Positions 28,215 through 36,865 of a stretch of 64,000 bases of DNA are shown in pieces. Both the position numbers and the translations under genes were made by a program. The stretch is from Aeromicrobium tamlense. Lineage in GTDB: Bacteria; Actinomycetota; Actinomycetes; Propionibacteriales; Nocardioidaceae. The notes under the pieces are model-generated. The model was not told the DNA's origin. It searched no databases and saw only the letters and a program-made list of their open reading frames with translations. The stretch covers positions 620,001 through 684,000 of the forward strand of contig NZ_JACBZN010000001.1 in assembly GCF_013408555.1 (NCBI RefSeq), given 5' to 3'. Within the stretch, counting starts at the first letter, position 1; each line of letters starts with the position of its first letter.

Positions 28215-29420
28215 TCAGTCGACGCGAGCGGGCGCGCGGGACGCGAGCACGACGGTGGCGACGACGGGAACCGTCAGCAGGGTGGCGACGGCGGTGAGCG
28301 CGCCGAAGCTCCAGACGGCGACCACGAGGCCGGCGATCAGGCCGCCGGCGGCGCCGGCGAGGTTCATCGTGAGGTCGCTGAAGCCCTGCACCAGCGGCCG
28401 GACCTCCGGGGCGGCGCTGCGGGTGAGCAGGGCCGCGCCGGCGATCACCGACATCGACCAGCCGACGCCCAGCAGGATCAGGCCGATCGTGATCTGCACG
28501 TTGGACGAGCCGGCGGTGCCCGCGATGCCGCAGGCGAGGATCAGCACGGACTGCCCGAGCAGGATCGTGGGCTCGGGACCCCAGCGGTCGGACAGCCAGC
28601 CGAACAGCGGCGACAGCGCGAACATGCCGGCGATGTGCAGGCTGATCGTGAGGCCGATGATCGAGAGCTCGGCGCCGTGGCCGGACATGTGCACCGGCGT
28701 CAGCGCCATGACCGCGACCATGACCGCGTGCGACAACGCGACGGACGTGATCGCGATCGCCGTGGCGCCGCGGACGTGGGGCAGCGCGGCCGCGATCCGC
28801 GGCGGCGGGGGAGCGGCGGCGTCGCGGCGCGGAAGCGGGTCGGGCCGCAGCAGCACCCACGTGAGGATCCCGGCAGCCGTGAAGGCGAGCGCCGAGAAGA
28901 CCTGGGGGCCCGCCAGCTCGGGGATGCCGAGTGCGCGGGCGACCGCGGCGCCCGGACCCGTGAGGTTGGGGCCGGCGACCGACCCGATCGTCGTGGCCCA
29001 CACGACCAGCGAGATCGAGCGGCCCACCTGTGCGGGCTCGGCCCGGTCGGCGGCGGCGAACCGCGACTGCAGGTTGGCCGCCGTGCTGGCGCCGAACAGG
29101 AGGAACCCGACGAGCAGCAGCGGCAGCGAGCGCCACTCGCCGCCCGCGATCACGGCGACCGCGCCGAGCGCGCCGCCGAGCCAGCCCGCGGTCAGGGCGG
29201 GCCGACGCCCGCGGTGCACGGCGAGGTTCGACAGCGGCACGGTGAAGCCGGCGGCGCCGAGGGTCATCGCGACGACGGCGAGGCCCGCCCAGCCGGCCGA
29301 GCCGCTGACGTCCTCGACGAGCAGGGCGCCCACGGCGAGTCCGGCGCCGTTGCCGATGCCGCCCACGACCTGGGCCAGCGCGAGCGTGCCCAGGGCGCGT
29401 CGCTGGTGCGCCCAGGTCAC
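28215..29420 (-). CDS. MFS transporter
   Basis: The 401-residue product has about 12 hydrophobic segments and the MFS loop motif between helices 2 and 3 (SNLAVHRGRRPALTAGW). It is downstream of the M13 peptidase gene: the peptidase stop and this GTG are one base apart. Substrate is unknown; the sequence type suggests a drug or metabolite exporter. Confidence 0.88.
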   Translation of the reverse strand: MTWAHQRRALGTLALAQVVGGIGNGAGLAVGALLVEDVSGSAGWAGLAVVAMTLGAAGFTVPLSNLAVHRGRRPALTAGWLGGALGAVAVIAGGEWRSLPLLLVGFLLFGASTAANLQSRFAAADRAEPAQVGRSISLVVWATTIGSVAGPNLTGPGAAVARALGIPELAGPQVFSALAFTAAGILTWVLLRPDPLPRRDAAAPPPPRIAAALPHVRGATAIAITSVALSHAVMVAVMALTPVHMSGHGAELSIIGLTISLHIAGMFALSPLFGWLSDRWGPEPTILLGQSVLILACGIAGTAGSSNVQITIGLILLGVGWSMSVIAGAALLTRSAAPEVRPLVQGFSDLTMNLAGAAGGLIAGLVVAVWSFGALTAVATLLTVPVVATVVLASRAPARVD

Positions 29421-29421
29421 C

Positions 29422-31374
29422 TCAGGCCCAGATCGTGACGCGCTCGGCCGGGTCGAGCCACAGCGCGTCGTCCGGGGTCACGCCGAACGCCTCGTAGAAG
29501 GCGTCGATGTTGCGCACGACCTGGTTGCAGCGGAACTCCGGCGGCGAGTGCGGGTCGACCGTGAGGCGACGGATCGTCTCGGCCGGCCGCACCTTGCCCT
29601 GCCACGCGCGCGCCCACGCCAGGAAGAAGCGCTGGTCCGGCGTGAGGCCGTCGATCGGGTCGGCGGGCTTGCCCTCCTGCGCGAGCTTGAACGCGAGGTA
29701 CGCGATGCCGAGTCCGCCCAGGTCGCCGATGTTCTCGCCGATCGTGAGCGCGCCGTTGACGGTCTGGCCGTCGGCGTTCTCGGGGCTGAGGTCGTCGTAC
29801 TGCGCGATGATCCTCGCGGCGAGGCCGTCGAACGCGGCGCGGTCCTCGTCGGTCCACCAGTTGCTCAGGGCGCCGGTGCCGTCGTACTGCGAGCCCTGGT
29901 CGTCGAAGCCGTGGCCGATCTCGTGGCCGATGACCGAGCCGATAGCGCCGTAGTTCACCGCGTCGTCGATCCCGGCGTCGAAGAACGGCGGCTGCAGGAT
30001 CGCGGCGGGGAAGACGATCTCGTTCATCGTCGGGTTGTAGTAGGCGTTGACCGTCTGCGGGGTCATGTACCACTCGTCGCGGTCGATGGGCTGGCCGATC
30101 TTGGCCAGCTCGCGGTCCATCGCCACCGACTGCGCGCGACGCGCGTTGCCGACGAGGTCGGCCGGGTCGGTCTCGAGCGCCGCGTAGTCCTTGAACGACT
30201 CGGGGTGGCCGATCTTCGGCGTGAACGCGTCGAGCTTGGCCAGCGCGCGCTGCTTGGTCTCGTCGCTCATCCACGGCAGCTCGCGGATGCTGATCCGGTA
30301 GGCCTCGAGGAGGTTCGCGATGAGCTCCTCCATGCGCGACTTCGCCTCCGCGGGGTACTCGGTGCGGACGTAGATCTTGCCGACGGCCTCGCCCATCGAG
30401 CCCTCGACGAAGCCGATGCCGCGCTTCCAGCGGGGACGCAGCTCGTCGGTGCCCTGCAGGGTCTTGCCGTAGAACGCGAAGTTGGTCTCGACGAAGTCGT
30501 CGGACAGGAACGGCGCGGCGCCGTGGACCAGCTGCCAGCGCAGCCAGTCGCGCCACGCGGGCAGCGACCCCTCGTCGAGGAGGCCCTGGAGTCCCTCGAG
30601 GTAGGACGGCTGCGAGACGACGGCCTCGGCCAGGACGGACAGGTCGATGCCGGCGGCCTGCGCCCACGCCTGCCAGTCAAAGGCGGGGGTCAGCGCGCCG
30701 AGCTCGGCGAACGTCTTGAGGTTGTAGGTCTTCTGGGCGTCGCGGACGGCGACGCGGTCCCAGTGGTGCGAGGCGATCGCGGTCTCCAGCTCGAGGACAC
30801 GGTCGGCGCGGTCGCTCGCGTCGTCGAAGCCGGCCAGCTGGAGCATCGCGGCGACGTGGTCGCGGTAGGCGTCGCGGATCTCGGCGAACTGCTCGTCGCG
30901 GTAGTACGACTCGTCGGGCAGACCGATGCCCGCCTGGACCACGTGCGTGACGTAGCGGTCGGGCTGGCCGCGGTCGGGCGCGATGTAGAGGCCGATGATG
31001 CTGTTGACGCCCGAGCGCTCCAGCGCGCCGATCGTGCGCACGAGCGAGGGGATCGAGTCGATCGCGTCGATGGCGGCCAGGTCGTCGGCCAGGGGAGCGG
31101 CGCCGAGCTGCTCGATGCGCTCGGTGTCCATGAAGCTGGCGAACAGGTCGCCGATCTTGCGCTGCTCGTCGTCCTCGGGCTCGGCCGCGCAGGACTCGAC
31201 GATGGAGCGGACGAGGATCTCGGCCTCGTCGACGAGGTCCACGAACCCTCCGGCGGTGGCCCGGTCGGGCTTGATCGGCGTGTCGCGCAGCCAGGGCCCG
31301 TTCACGTGGCGGAACAGGTCGTCCTGCGGGCGGATCTGGGTGTCGAACGTCGTGGGATCGAAGCCTTGGGTCAC
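29422..31374 (-). CDS. M13 family zinc metallopeptidase (PepO/Zmp1-like)
   Basis: The 650-residue product has the zinc site HEIGH in VIGHEIGHGFDDQGSQYDG, the third ligand in GENIGDLGG, and the substrate-binding NAYYNPTMNEIVFPA. M13 peptidases cut short peptides; mycobacterial Zmp1 belongs here. There is no signal peptide or membrane helix, as in PepO. The GTG start has TAGCCT ending seven bases upstream, overlapping the promoter of the divergent gene. Confidence 0.96.
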   Translation of the reverse strand: MTQGFDPTTFDTQIRPQDDLFRHVNGPWLRDTPIKPDRATAGGFVDLVDEAEILVRSIVESCAAEPEDDEQRKIGDLFASFMDTERIEQLGAAPLADDLAAIDAIDSIPSLVRTIGALERSGVNSIIGLYIAPDRGQPDRYVTHVVQAGIGLPDESYYRDEQFAEIRDAYRDHVAAMLQLAGFDDASDRADRVLELETAIASHHWDRVAVRDAQKTYNLKTFAELGALTPAFDWQAWAQAAGIDLSVLAEAVVSQPSYLEGLQGLLDEGSLPAWRDWLRWQLVHGAAPFLSDDFVETNFAFYGKTLQGTDELRPRWKRGIGFVEGSMGEAVGKIYVRTEYPAEAKSRMEELIANLLEAYRISIRELPWMSDETKQRALAKLDAFTPKIGHPESFKDYAALETDPADLVGNARRAQSVAMDRELAKIGQPIDRDEWYMTPQTVNAYYNPTMNEIVFPAAILQPPFFDAGIDDAVNYGAIGSVIGHEIGHGFDDQGSQYDGTGALSNWWTDEDRAAFDGLAARIIAQYDDLSPENADGQTVNGALTIGENIGDLGGLGIAYLAFKLAQEGKPADPIDGLTPDQRFFLAWARAWQGKVRPAETIRRLTVDPHSPPEFRCNQVVRNIDAFYEAFGVTPDDALWLDPAERVTIWA

Positions 31375-31393
31375 GCGGTTTAGGCTACACAGC
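31375..31393. promoter_or_regulatory. Symmetric divergent leaderless promoter
   Basis: The 19 bases between two divergent GTG starts contain TAGGCTA (31381-31387). On the plus strand TAGGCT is followed by seven bases and the GTG at 31394. On the minus strand TAGCCT, on nearly the same bases, is followed by seven bases and the GTG at 31374. One element would serve both genes. Confidence 0.6.
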
Positions 31394-32158
31394 GTGGCTC
31401 AGAAGACCGAGGTGGAACTGACCGTCCAGCGCACCGAGGACCTGGCGCCGCGACTGCGCCGCGTGGTGCTCGGCGGAGCCGCGTTCGAGGAGTACCTGGC
31501 GCACCACCTCGACTCCACCGACACCTACGTCAAGCTGGCGTTCGCCGACGGCGACGACACCGTGCTGCGCACCTACACCGTGCGGTGGGTGGATCCCGAG
31601 GCCCGCGAGCTCGCGATCGACTTCGTCACCCACGGCACCGAGGGCCTCGCCGGGCCCTGGGCACTCTCGGCGCAGCCCGGCGACACGCTGCGGTTCCGCG
31701 GCCCCGGCGGCGCGTACCGGCCCCGACCCGACGCCGACCACCACCTGTTCGTGGGCGACGAGTCGGCTCTCCCGGCCATCGCCGCGTCCCTCGCGGCCCT
31801 CGAGCCCGGCGCCCGCGCGACGGCGTTCGTCGAGATCGACGGTCCGGGCCACGAGGTCGACCTGCCGAGCTCGGGCGAGGTCGACGTGCGCTGGCTGCAC
31901 CGCGACGGCGCGACGCCCGGCTCCACCACGCTCCTCGACGACGCGGTGCGCGCCTGGCCGTGGCCCGAGGGTCGCGTGCAGGCCTTCGTGCACGGCGAGT
32001 CCGCGCTGCTGAAGTCCGTGCGTCCCTACCTGCTCGACGGCCGCGTCGAGCGCGCCGACATCTCCGTCTCGGCCTACTGGCGCCGCGGCGAGACCGAGGA
32101 GGGCTTCCGCGCCTGGAAGCGCGAGCAGCAGGACGCCGTCATGCGCCCCGGCGCCTGA
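31394..32158 (+). CDS. Siderophore-interacting protein (FAD-dependent ferric reductase)
   Basis: The 254-residue product fits the SIP family, which reduces ferric siderophores. The FAD-binding motif is LRTYTVRW, followed by GPWALSAQPGDTLRFRGPGG. The C-terminal domain ends with the family motif SAYWRRGETEEGFRAWK. The open frame extends far upstream, but GTG 31394 starts the homologous part and has the TAGGCT promoter element. Iron control is likely in the family, but no iron-box is visible here. Confidence 0.93.
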   Translation: MAQKTEVELTVQRTEDLAPRLRRVVLGGAAFEEYLAHHLDSTDTYVKLAFADGDDTVLRTYTVRWVDPEARELAIDFVTHGTEGLAGPWALSAQPGDTLRFRGPGGAYRPRPDADHHLFVGDESALPAIAASLAALEPGARATAFVEIDGPGHEVDLPSSGEVDVRWLHRDGATPGSTTLLDDAVRAWPWPEGRVQAFVHGESALLKSVRPYLLDGRVERADISVSAYWRRGETEEGFRAWKREQQDAVMRPGA

Positions 32159-32186
32159 AGGAGTTCCTCCCCGGTAACCTCGACGG

Positions 32187-33608
32187 GTGACCGAATTGCG
32201 CAACGTGGCCGTGATCCTCGCCGGTGGCACCGGGACCCGCGTGGGGCTGGCGATCCCGAAGCAGCTGATCAAGATCGCCGGCAAGACGATCCTCGAGCAC
32301 ACCATCTCGGTGTTCCAGGCCGCCGACGCGATCGACGAGATCATCATCCTCATGGCCCAGGGCCACTTGGACCCCGTGCACGCGATCGTGCGCGACGGCG
32401 CCTACCCGAAGGTCACCCAGGTGCTCGAGGGCGGCTCGACCCGCAACGAGACCACGAGCCTGGCGCTGCAGGCGCTCGGCGACGAGGAGTGCAACGTCCT
32501 GTTCCACGACGCGGTGCGCCCGCTCGTGTCGCAGACGATCATCTCCGACGTGGTCGCCGCGCTCGGCACGTACGAGGCCGTCGACACCGCCATCCCGTCG
32601 GCCGACACCGTGGTGCAGGTGCACGACGAGCGCACGGGCGACCTCGACACGATCTCCGACGTGCTGCGTCGCGACCTGCTGCGCCGCGGCCAGACCCCGC
32701 AGGCCTTCCGGTCCTCGATCATCCGCGACGCCTACGAGAAGGCGTGGCAGGACCCCGACTTCACCGCCACCGACGACTGCACCGTGGTGCTGCGCTACCG
32801 CCCCGACGTGCCGATCGCGGTCGTCCAGGGCCACGAGCGGAACATGAAGGTCACCGAGCCGATCGACGTCTACATCGCCGACAAGCTGTTCCAGCTGGCC
32901 TCGGCCGAGACGCCGGACGAGCTCGACGACGAGCAGTACCGCGCCGCGCTCGAGGGCAGGACGATGGTCGTGTTCGGCGGCTCCTACGGCATCGGCGGCG
33001 ACATCGCGAAGCTCGCCGAGTCCTACGGCGCCCGGGTGTTCGCGTTCTCCCGCTCGTCCACGGGCACGCACGTCGACCGCCGCGAGGACGTCGCCGAGGC
33101 CGCGCGCGAGGTGGTGGAGAAGGCCGGCCGGGTCGACTTCGTCGTGAACACCGCCGGCGTGCTGCCGATCGGCGACCTCGCCGACACGTCCGAGGAGACG
33201 ATCTGGGCCGCCACCGAGATCAACTACCTCGCCCCGATCTTCATCGCGCAGGAGTTCCGCCCGCTGCTGGCCGAGTCCAACGGTTCGCTGCTGCTGTTCA
33301 CGTCGTCGTCCTACACGCGTGGCCGCAAGGGCTACTCGCTGTACTCCTCGGCGAAGGCGGCCACGGTGAACCTCACGCAGGCGCTGGCCGACGAGTGGGC
33401 CGGCGAGGTCCGCGTGAACTGCGTCAACCCCGAGCGCACCGGCACGCCGATGCGCACCAAGGCGTTCGGCGAGGAGCCCGAGGGCACGCTGCTGTCGTCC
33501 GAGGAGGTCGCGCGTCGCTCGCTCGACGTCCTCGTCGCGCCGATGACGGGGCACGTCATCGACATCCGCCGCGAGGCCGGTCCCGCCGCCATCGGCGGGG
33601 GCCACTGA
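32187..33608 (+). CDS. Bifunctional cytidylyltransferase / SDR reductase, CDP-ribitol synthase-like
   Basis: The 473-residue product joins two enzymes. Residues 1-235 are an IspD-like cytidylyltransferase (VILAGGTGTRVGLAIPKQ). Residues 250-473 are a short-chain dehydrogenase with NADP motif VVFGGSYGIGGDIA and catalytic Tyr/Lys in YSLYSSAKAA. This length and order match Bcs1/Acs1 of Haemophilus, which reduces ribulose 5-phosphate and makes CDP-ribitol for ribitol-phosphate polymers. I infer CDP-ribitol supply for a teichoic-acid-like polymer. TAACCT ends six bases before the GTG. It is not the isoprenoid IspD. Confidence 0.88.
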   Translation: MTELRNVAVILAGGTGTRVGLAIPKQLIKIAGKTILEHTISVFQAADAIDEIIILMAQGHLDPVHAIVRDGAYPKVTQVLEGGSTRNETTSLALQALGDEECNVLFHDAVRPLVSQTIISDVVAALGTYEAVDTAIPSADTVVQVHDERTGDLDTISDVLRRDLLRRGQTPQAFRSSIIRDAYEKAWQDPDFTATDDCTVVLRYRPDVPIAVVQGHERNMKVTEPIDVYIADKLFQLASAETPDELDDEQYRAALEGRTMVVFGGSYGIGGDIAKLAESYGARVFAFSRSSTGTHVDRREDVAEAAREVVEKAGRVDFVVNTAGVLPIGDLADTSEETIWAATEINYLAPIFIAQEFRPLLAESNGSLLLFTSSSYTRGRKGYSLYSSAKAATVNLTQALADEWAGEVRVNCVNPERTGTPMRTKAFGEEPEGTLLSSEEVARRSLDVLVAPMTGHVIDIRREAGPAAIGGGH

Positions 33609-33609
33609 G

Positions 33610-34521
33610 TCACGCCAGCGGGAACGTCCGGCCGCTGACCCAGCGGCGCTCGGTGCCGTCGACCGGGTCGGTGAGCTCGAGCTCGCTCGCGAGCAGCTGG
33701 AGCGGGCTCGAGAAGTCGTCGACCGAGACGTCGGCGACGGTCGGGTAGAGCGGGTCGTTCACGATCGGGCTGCCGAGCCCGGCCAGGTGCATCCGCAGCT
33801 GGTGCGTCCGTCCGGTGCGGGGACTGAGGCGGTAGACCGCGAGGTCGCCGCGGCGCTCCTCCAACTCGACGAGGGTCTCGGCGTTGACCGGCGCGTCGGC
33901 GACGACCTCGGCGCGGAGGGCGCCCCGGTCCTTGCGCAGGTGGTTGCGGACGACGACCGGCGACTCGAGCGCCTCCTGCCACGGGGCGAGGGCGCGGTAG
34001 GTCTTCTTGACCTGCCGGTGCTCGAACAGCGTCTGGTACGGCCCGCGCCAGCGGCGCTCGGTCGCGAGCAGCAGGACGCCCGAGGTGACGCGGTCGAGCC
34101 GGTGCAGCGGGGTCAGCTCGGGCAGGTCGAGCTCGGTGCGCAGCCGCACGACGACGCTCTGCAGCACGTGGCGGCCGCGCGGGATCGTCGAGAGGAACGG
34201 CGGCTTGTCGACCACGAGGACCCGCTCGTCGCGGTGCAGGACTCGGATCTCGCCGGGGACCTCGACCTCGTCGCGCAGGTCGCGGTGGAACCACACGAAC
34301 GTGTGCGGCGCGTAGGGATCGCCGACACGTACGGGCGTCAGGTCGTCGTAGACGAAGCGCTCGTCCGCCAGCATCGCGTGGACGTCGGCATGCGGCGCGA
34401 CCTCGTGCTCGAGCCACGCGACCATCGACGGCCACGGCGGTCCCTGCGGATCGCGGTCGGGCGTGCGCAGCCAGGCCGCCTGGAGCCCGTGACGGGGCGG
34501 CAGCGGCGAACGGGGAGGCAC
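33610..34521 (-). CDS. RluA-type pseudouridine synthase
   Basis: The 303-residue product has the RluA catalytic motif LHRLDRVTSGVLLLA with the aspartate nucleophile, VVDKPPFLSTIPRG and the RTGRTHQLRMHLAGLGSPI block (quoted as two parts: RTGRTHQLRMHL, GLGSPI). It isomerises uridine in rRNA or tRNA; target site unknown. TAGACT ends six bases before the GTG start. Its stop is one base from the stop of the convergent neighbour. Confidence 0.94.
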   Translation of the reverse strand: MPPRSPLPPRHGLQAAWLRTPDRDPQGPPWPSMVAWLEHEVAPHADVHAMLADERFVYDDLTPVRVGDPYAPHTFVWFHRDLRDEVEVPGEIRVLHRDERVLVVDKPPFLSTIPRGRHVLQSVVVRLRTELDLPELTPLHRLDRVTSGVLLLATERRWRGPYQTLFEHRQVKKTYRALAPWQEALESPVVVRNHLRKDRGALRAEVVADAPVNAETLVELEERRGDLAVYRLSPRTGRTHQLRMHLAGLGSPIVNDPLYPTVADVSVDDFSSPLQLLASELELTDPVDGTERRWVSGRTFPLA

Positions 34522-34553
34522 CGCCCGAGTCTAGGCACGGGATACTGGAGGGC

Positions 34554-35486
34554 GTGACGGTCACCAGGCGGGACGTGCAGGCGGCGGCGAGCCGGATCGA
34601 AGGACGCGTGCGGCGCACGCCGTTGTGGCAGACCTCGGCGGACGGTTCCCTGTGGCTCAAGCTCGAGCTGCTCCAGCACTGCGGCGTGTTCAAGACGCGC
34701 GGTGCGTTCAACCGCCAGCTCGCCGGACTCGAGTCGGGGGAGATCACCGACGCCGGCATCGTGGTGGCGTCCGGCGGGAACGCCGGCCTCGCCCAGGCGT
34801 TCGCCGCGCGCGAGCTGGGCGTGCGGGCCAACGTGTTCGTCCCCGAGGCGGCGCCGCAGGTCAAGGTCGACCGCATCGAGGCGTACGGCGCCGAGGTCCG
34901 CCGGGTGGGAGCCGAGTTCGCCGAGGCGCACCGTGCGTCCGTCGAGTTCGCCGACGAGACCGGAGCGGCGCTCGCGCACGCCTACGACCAGGTCGACGTC
35001 GCAGCCGGAGCCGGCACGCTCGCCGAGGAGCTGCTCGAGGACGAGCCCTCGATCGACACGATCGTCGTCGCGGTGGGCGGCGGAGGCCTGTACGCGGGCG
35101 TCGCGGCGTCCGCGTTGGGCCGGGCGCGCGTCGTGGTGGTCGAGCCCGAGCAGTGCCCGACGCTGCACCGCGCGATCGACGCCGGGCGACCCGTGGACGT
35201 CGCGGTCTCCGGCGTGGCCTCGGATTCACTCGGCGCGCGCCGGCTCGGCGATCTCGCGTTCTCGGCCGTCGAGGCCGAGGCGCCGGTCCCGGTCATGGTC
35301 ACCGACGACGAGATCGTCGCAGCCCGGACGGCGCTGTGGGACGAGTTCCGCGTGCCGTCCGAGCACGGTGCCGCCGCGGCCTACGCCGCGCTGCACTCCG
35401 GCCGCTACGTGCCGGAGCCCGGCGAGCGCGTCGCGGTCGTCGTCTGCGGCGCGAACACGGACGCGGCCACCCTCGCGCGTCCCTGA
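34554..35486 (+). CDS. PLP-dependent threonine/serine dehydratase-like enzyme
   Basis: The 310-residue product is a fold-type II PLP enzyme. The Schiff-base lysine is K47 in GVFKTRGAFN, the substrate loop is VVASGGNAGLA, and the phosphate-binding loop is VAVGGGGLYAG. The usual SxGNHAQG of threonine dehydratases is SGGNAGLAQ here, so the substrate may differ. GGAG at 34547-34550 could serve as ribosome-binding site for GTG 34554. Confidence 0.9.
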   Translation: MTVTRRDVQAAASRIEGRVRRTPLWQTSADGSLWLKLELLQHCGVFKTRGAFNRQLAGLESGEITDAGIVVASGGNAGLAQAFAARELGVRANVFVPEAAPQVKVDRIEAYGAEVRRVGAEFAEAHRASVEFADETGAALAHAYDQVDVAAGAGTLAEELLEDEPSIDTIVVAVGGGGLYAGVAASALGRARVVVVEPEQCPTLHRAIDAGRPVDVAVSGVASDSLGARRLGDLAFSAVEAEAPVPVMVTDDEIVAARTALWDEFRVPSEHGAAAAYAALHSGRYVPEPGERVAVVVCGANTDAATLARP

Positions 35487-35497
35487 GGTGCCCCGGG

Positions 35498-35553
35498 GAC
35501 GAACGATGAGGCATTCGGGTAGCCGAGCGGGGCGGAATGCCTCATCGTTCGTC
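35498..35553. repeat. Perfect 19-base inverted repeat between convergent genes
   Basis: The left arm (35498-35516) and right arm (35535-35553) are perfect complements separated by 18 bases. The right arm includes the last codons and stop of the minus-strand acetyltransferase. It probably ends transcription from both sides although no T-run is present. The 15 bases at 35487-35501 recur exactly at 44625-44639 beside another inverted repeat. Confidence 0.8.
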
Positions 35554-35964
35554 CGCCAGGACCATGCCGACCGACCTCGGGGCGCTGTCGACGAACCCGT
35601 GGCGCTCGTACAGGCGGCGGCCGGGCGGGTCGACCATCAGCGAGACGTAGGCGCCCGGGGGAGCGTCCGTGGCGATCACGTCGAGCAGGTGCGACAGGAC
35701 GAGGTCGCCGAGCCCGCGGCGCTGGTGGTCGGGCAGCACGGCCATGTCGACGACGTGGAAGTACCAGCCGCCGTCGCCGATGACGCGGCCCATCGCCACG
35801 GTCTCGCCACTGGCCTCGTGCACCACGTGGCACGCCGCCCAGCCGCCGGCGAGCGCCGGGCCGGCCTGGTCGGGGCGCTTCGGCGTGAGCCCCGACGCCT
35901 CGCGCAGGCGCAGGTAGGCGACCTCGTCGGGGGCCGTTCCGTGCAGGGAGTAACCGTCCACCAT
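35542..35964 (-). CDS. GNAT family N-acetyltransferase
   Basis: The 140-residue product has the acetyl-CoA motif LPDHQRRGLGDLVLSHLL. It follows the hydrolase gene by four bases and is probably cotranscribed. The C-terminal codons form part of the inverted repeat at 35535-35553. Substrate is unknown. Confidence 0.88.
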   Translation of the reverse strand: MVDGYSLHGTAPDEVAYLRLREASGLTPKRPDQAGPALAGGWAACHVVHEASGETVAMGRVIGDGGWYFHVVDMAVLPDHQRRGLGDLVLSHLLDVIATDAPPGAYVSLMVDPPGRRLYERHGFVDSAPRSVGMVLADER

Positions 35965-35968
35965 GGGC

Positions 35969-36712
35969 CTACTGTCCCACCGTCGGGCCCGGCCAGAGGT
36001 GGCGGACGAGGAAGGCCATCGCGGGGTCGGCCTCGAACGCCGGCACCCCGGTGTGGCCGCCCATGTTGGCGTGCAGGGTCTTCTCCGCCGTGGCGAACGC
36101 GTCGAACAGGTCGAGGGCCCGTTGCCGGTCGTTGCCCGCGTCGTCCCACTGCAGGAGAACGTGCACGGGGATGCGCAGCCGCCGCGCCTCCTCGAAGGTC
36201 GACCGGGGAACGAAGCTGCCGGCGAACAGGAGCGCCGCCGCGATCCGCGGGTCCGTGACGGCGAGCCGGACGGCCAGCGCGATCACGCCGCCCGAGATGC
36301 CGACCGGCCCCTCGACCTCGGGCAGCTCGAGTGCGGCGTCGAGGGCCGAGCGCCACTCGGGTGCGGCCAGGTCGACCAGCGTGAGGACGAGGGCATCGAC
36401 GATCGCGTCGTCGACCGGACGTCCCTCGGCCAGGGCCGAGCGCAGATCGGTGCGGGCCTGCTCCAGCTCCGGGATGCGAGGTCGGACACCCGCGCCGGGC
36501 AGCTCGATCGTCAGGGAGGCGAAGCCGTGCTGGGCCGCGTCGCGCGCGCGGCCGAGGAGCCGCTGGTGCATCGGCTGCAGCCCGCCGGGGTGTCCGAGGA
36601 GGATGAGGGGAGCGGGGCCGGAGTCCGGCGTCCAGAGGATGCCGGGGACGTCGTCGTGAGTGAGGTGGCGCTCGAGGACGCCGTCGTGGCGCTGCTCGGA
36701 GAGGAACTGCAT
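35969..36712 (-). CDS. Alpha/beta hydrolase, dienelactone-hydrolase-like
   Basis: The 247-residue product has an alpha/beta hydrolase core: ILLGHPGGLQ near residue 39 (oxyanion region), nucleophile elbow GISGGVIAL (serine in place of the cysteine of true dienelactone hydrolases) and a late GGHTGVP histidine. GAAAGG upstream supports the ATG at 36712. A short upstream frame with a hairpin at its stop lies between it and the methyltransferase gene. Substrate is unknown. Confidence 0.85.
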   Translation of the reverse strand: MQFLSEQRHDGVLERHLTHDDVPGILWTPDSGPAPLILLGHPGGLQPMHQRLLGRARDAAQHGFASLTIELPGAGVRPRIPELEQARTDLRSALAEGRPVDDAIVDALVLTLVDLAAPEWRSALDAALELPEVEGPVGISGGVIALAVRLAVTDPRIAAALLFAGSFVPRSTFEEARRLRIPVHVLLQWDDAGNDRQRALDLFDAFATAEKTLHANMGGHTGVPAFEADPAMAFLVRHLWPGPTVGQ

Positions 36713-36747
36713 GGTCGTGCCTTTCGGGAGTGCAGGAACGGCGCTCC

Positions 36748-36765
36748 CGGACGACCTATCGTCCG
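36748..36765 (-). promoter_or_regulatory. Palindrome with upstream-ORF stop codon in its loop
   Basis: CGGACGA and TCGTCCG are perfect inverted copies around CCTA; on the minus strand the loop reads TAGG, so the stop codon TAG of the short upstream frame lies in the loop. It is 35 bases before the hydrolase start. It may be an operator or an attenuation hairpin. Confidence 0.5.
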
Positions 36766-36806
36766 ACCGTGACCCCGGAGGGGAGCACCCGTCGTGATGT
36801 GTTCAC
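36756..36806 (-). CDS. Possible 16-residue leader peptide
   Basis: A frame reading VNTSRRVLPSGVTVGR starts at GTG 36806, seven bases after a full AGGAGGT (36820-36814), the best ribosome-binding site in the area. It stops in the hairpin loop at 36756-36758. It has the layout of a leader peptide that controls the downstream hydrolase gene. There is no run of one amino acid to suggest an amino acid signal. Confidence 0.4.
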   Translation of the reverse strand: MNTSRRVLPSGVTVGR

Positions 36807-36865
36807 GGGTACCACCTCCTCGCTGTGCTGCACGGACCCTCCGACCGTAGCAGCGCGCGGCCCGC

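Noticed and set aside
30995-31393. N-terminal extension of the siderophore-interacting protein
   Set aside because: This part is antisense to the M13 peptidase and has no SIP homology; GTG 31394 has its own promoter element.
36780-36820. T-box-like sequence (AGGTGGTACC) upstream of the hydrolase gene
   Set aside because: The bulge sequence TGGTACC fits, but the pairing sequence after the following helix is not in place, and the downstream gene is not an amino acid or tRNA gene. The leader peptide reading explains the AGGAGGT better.
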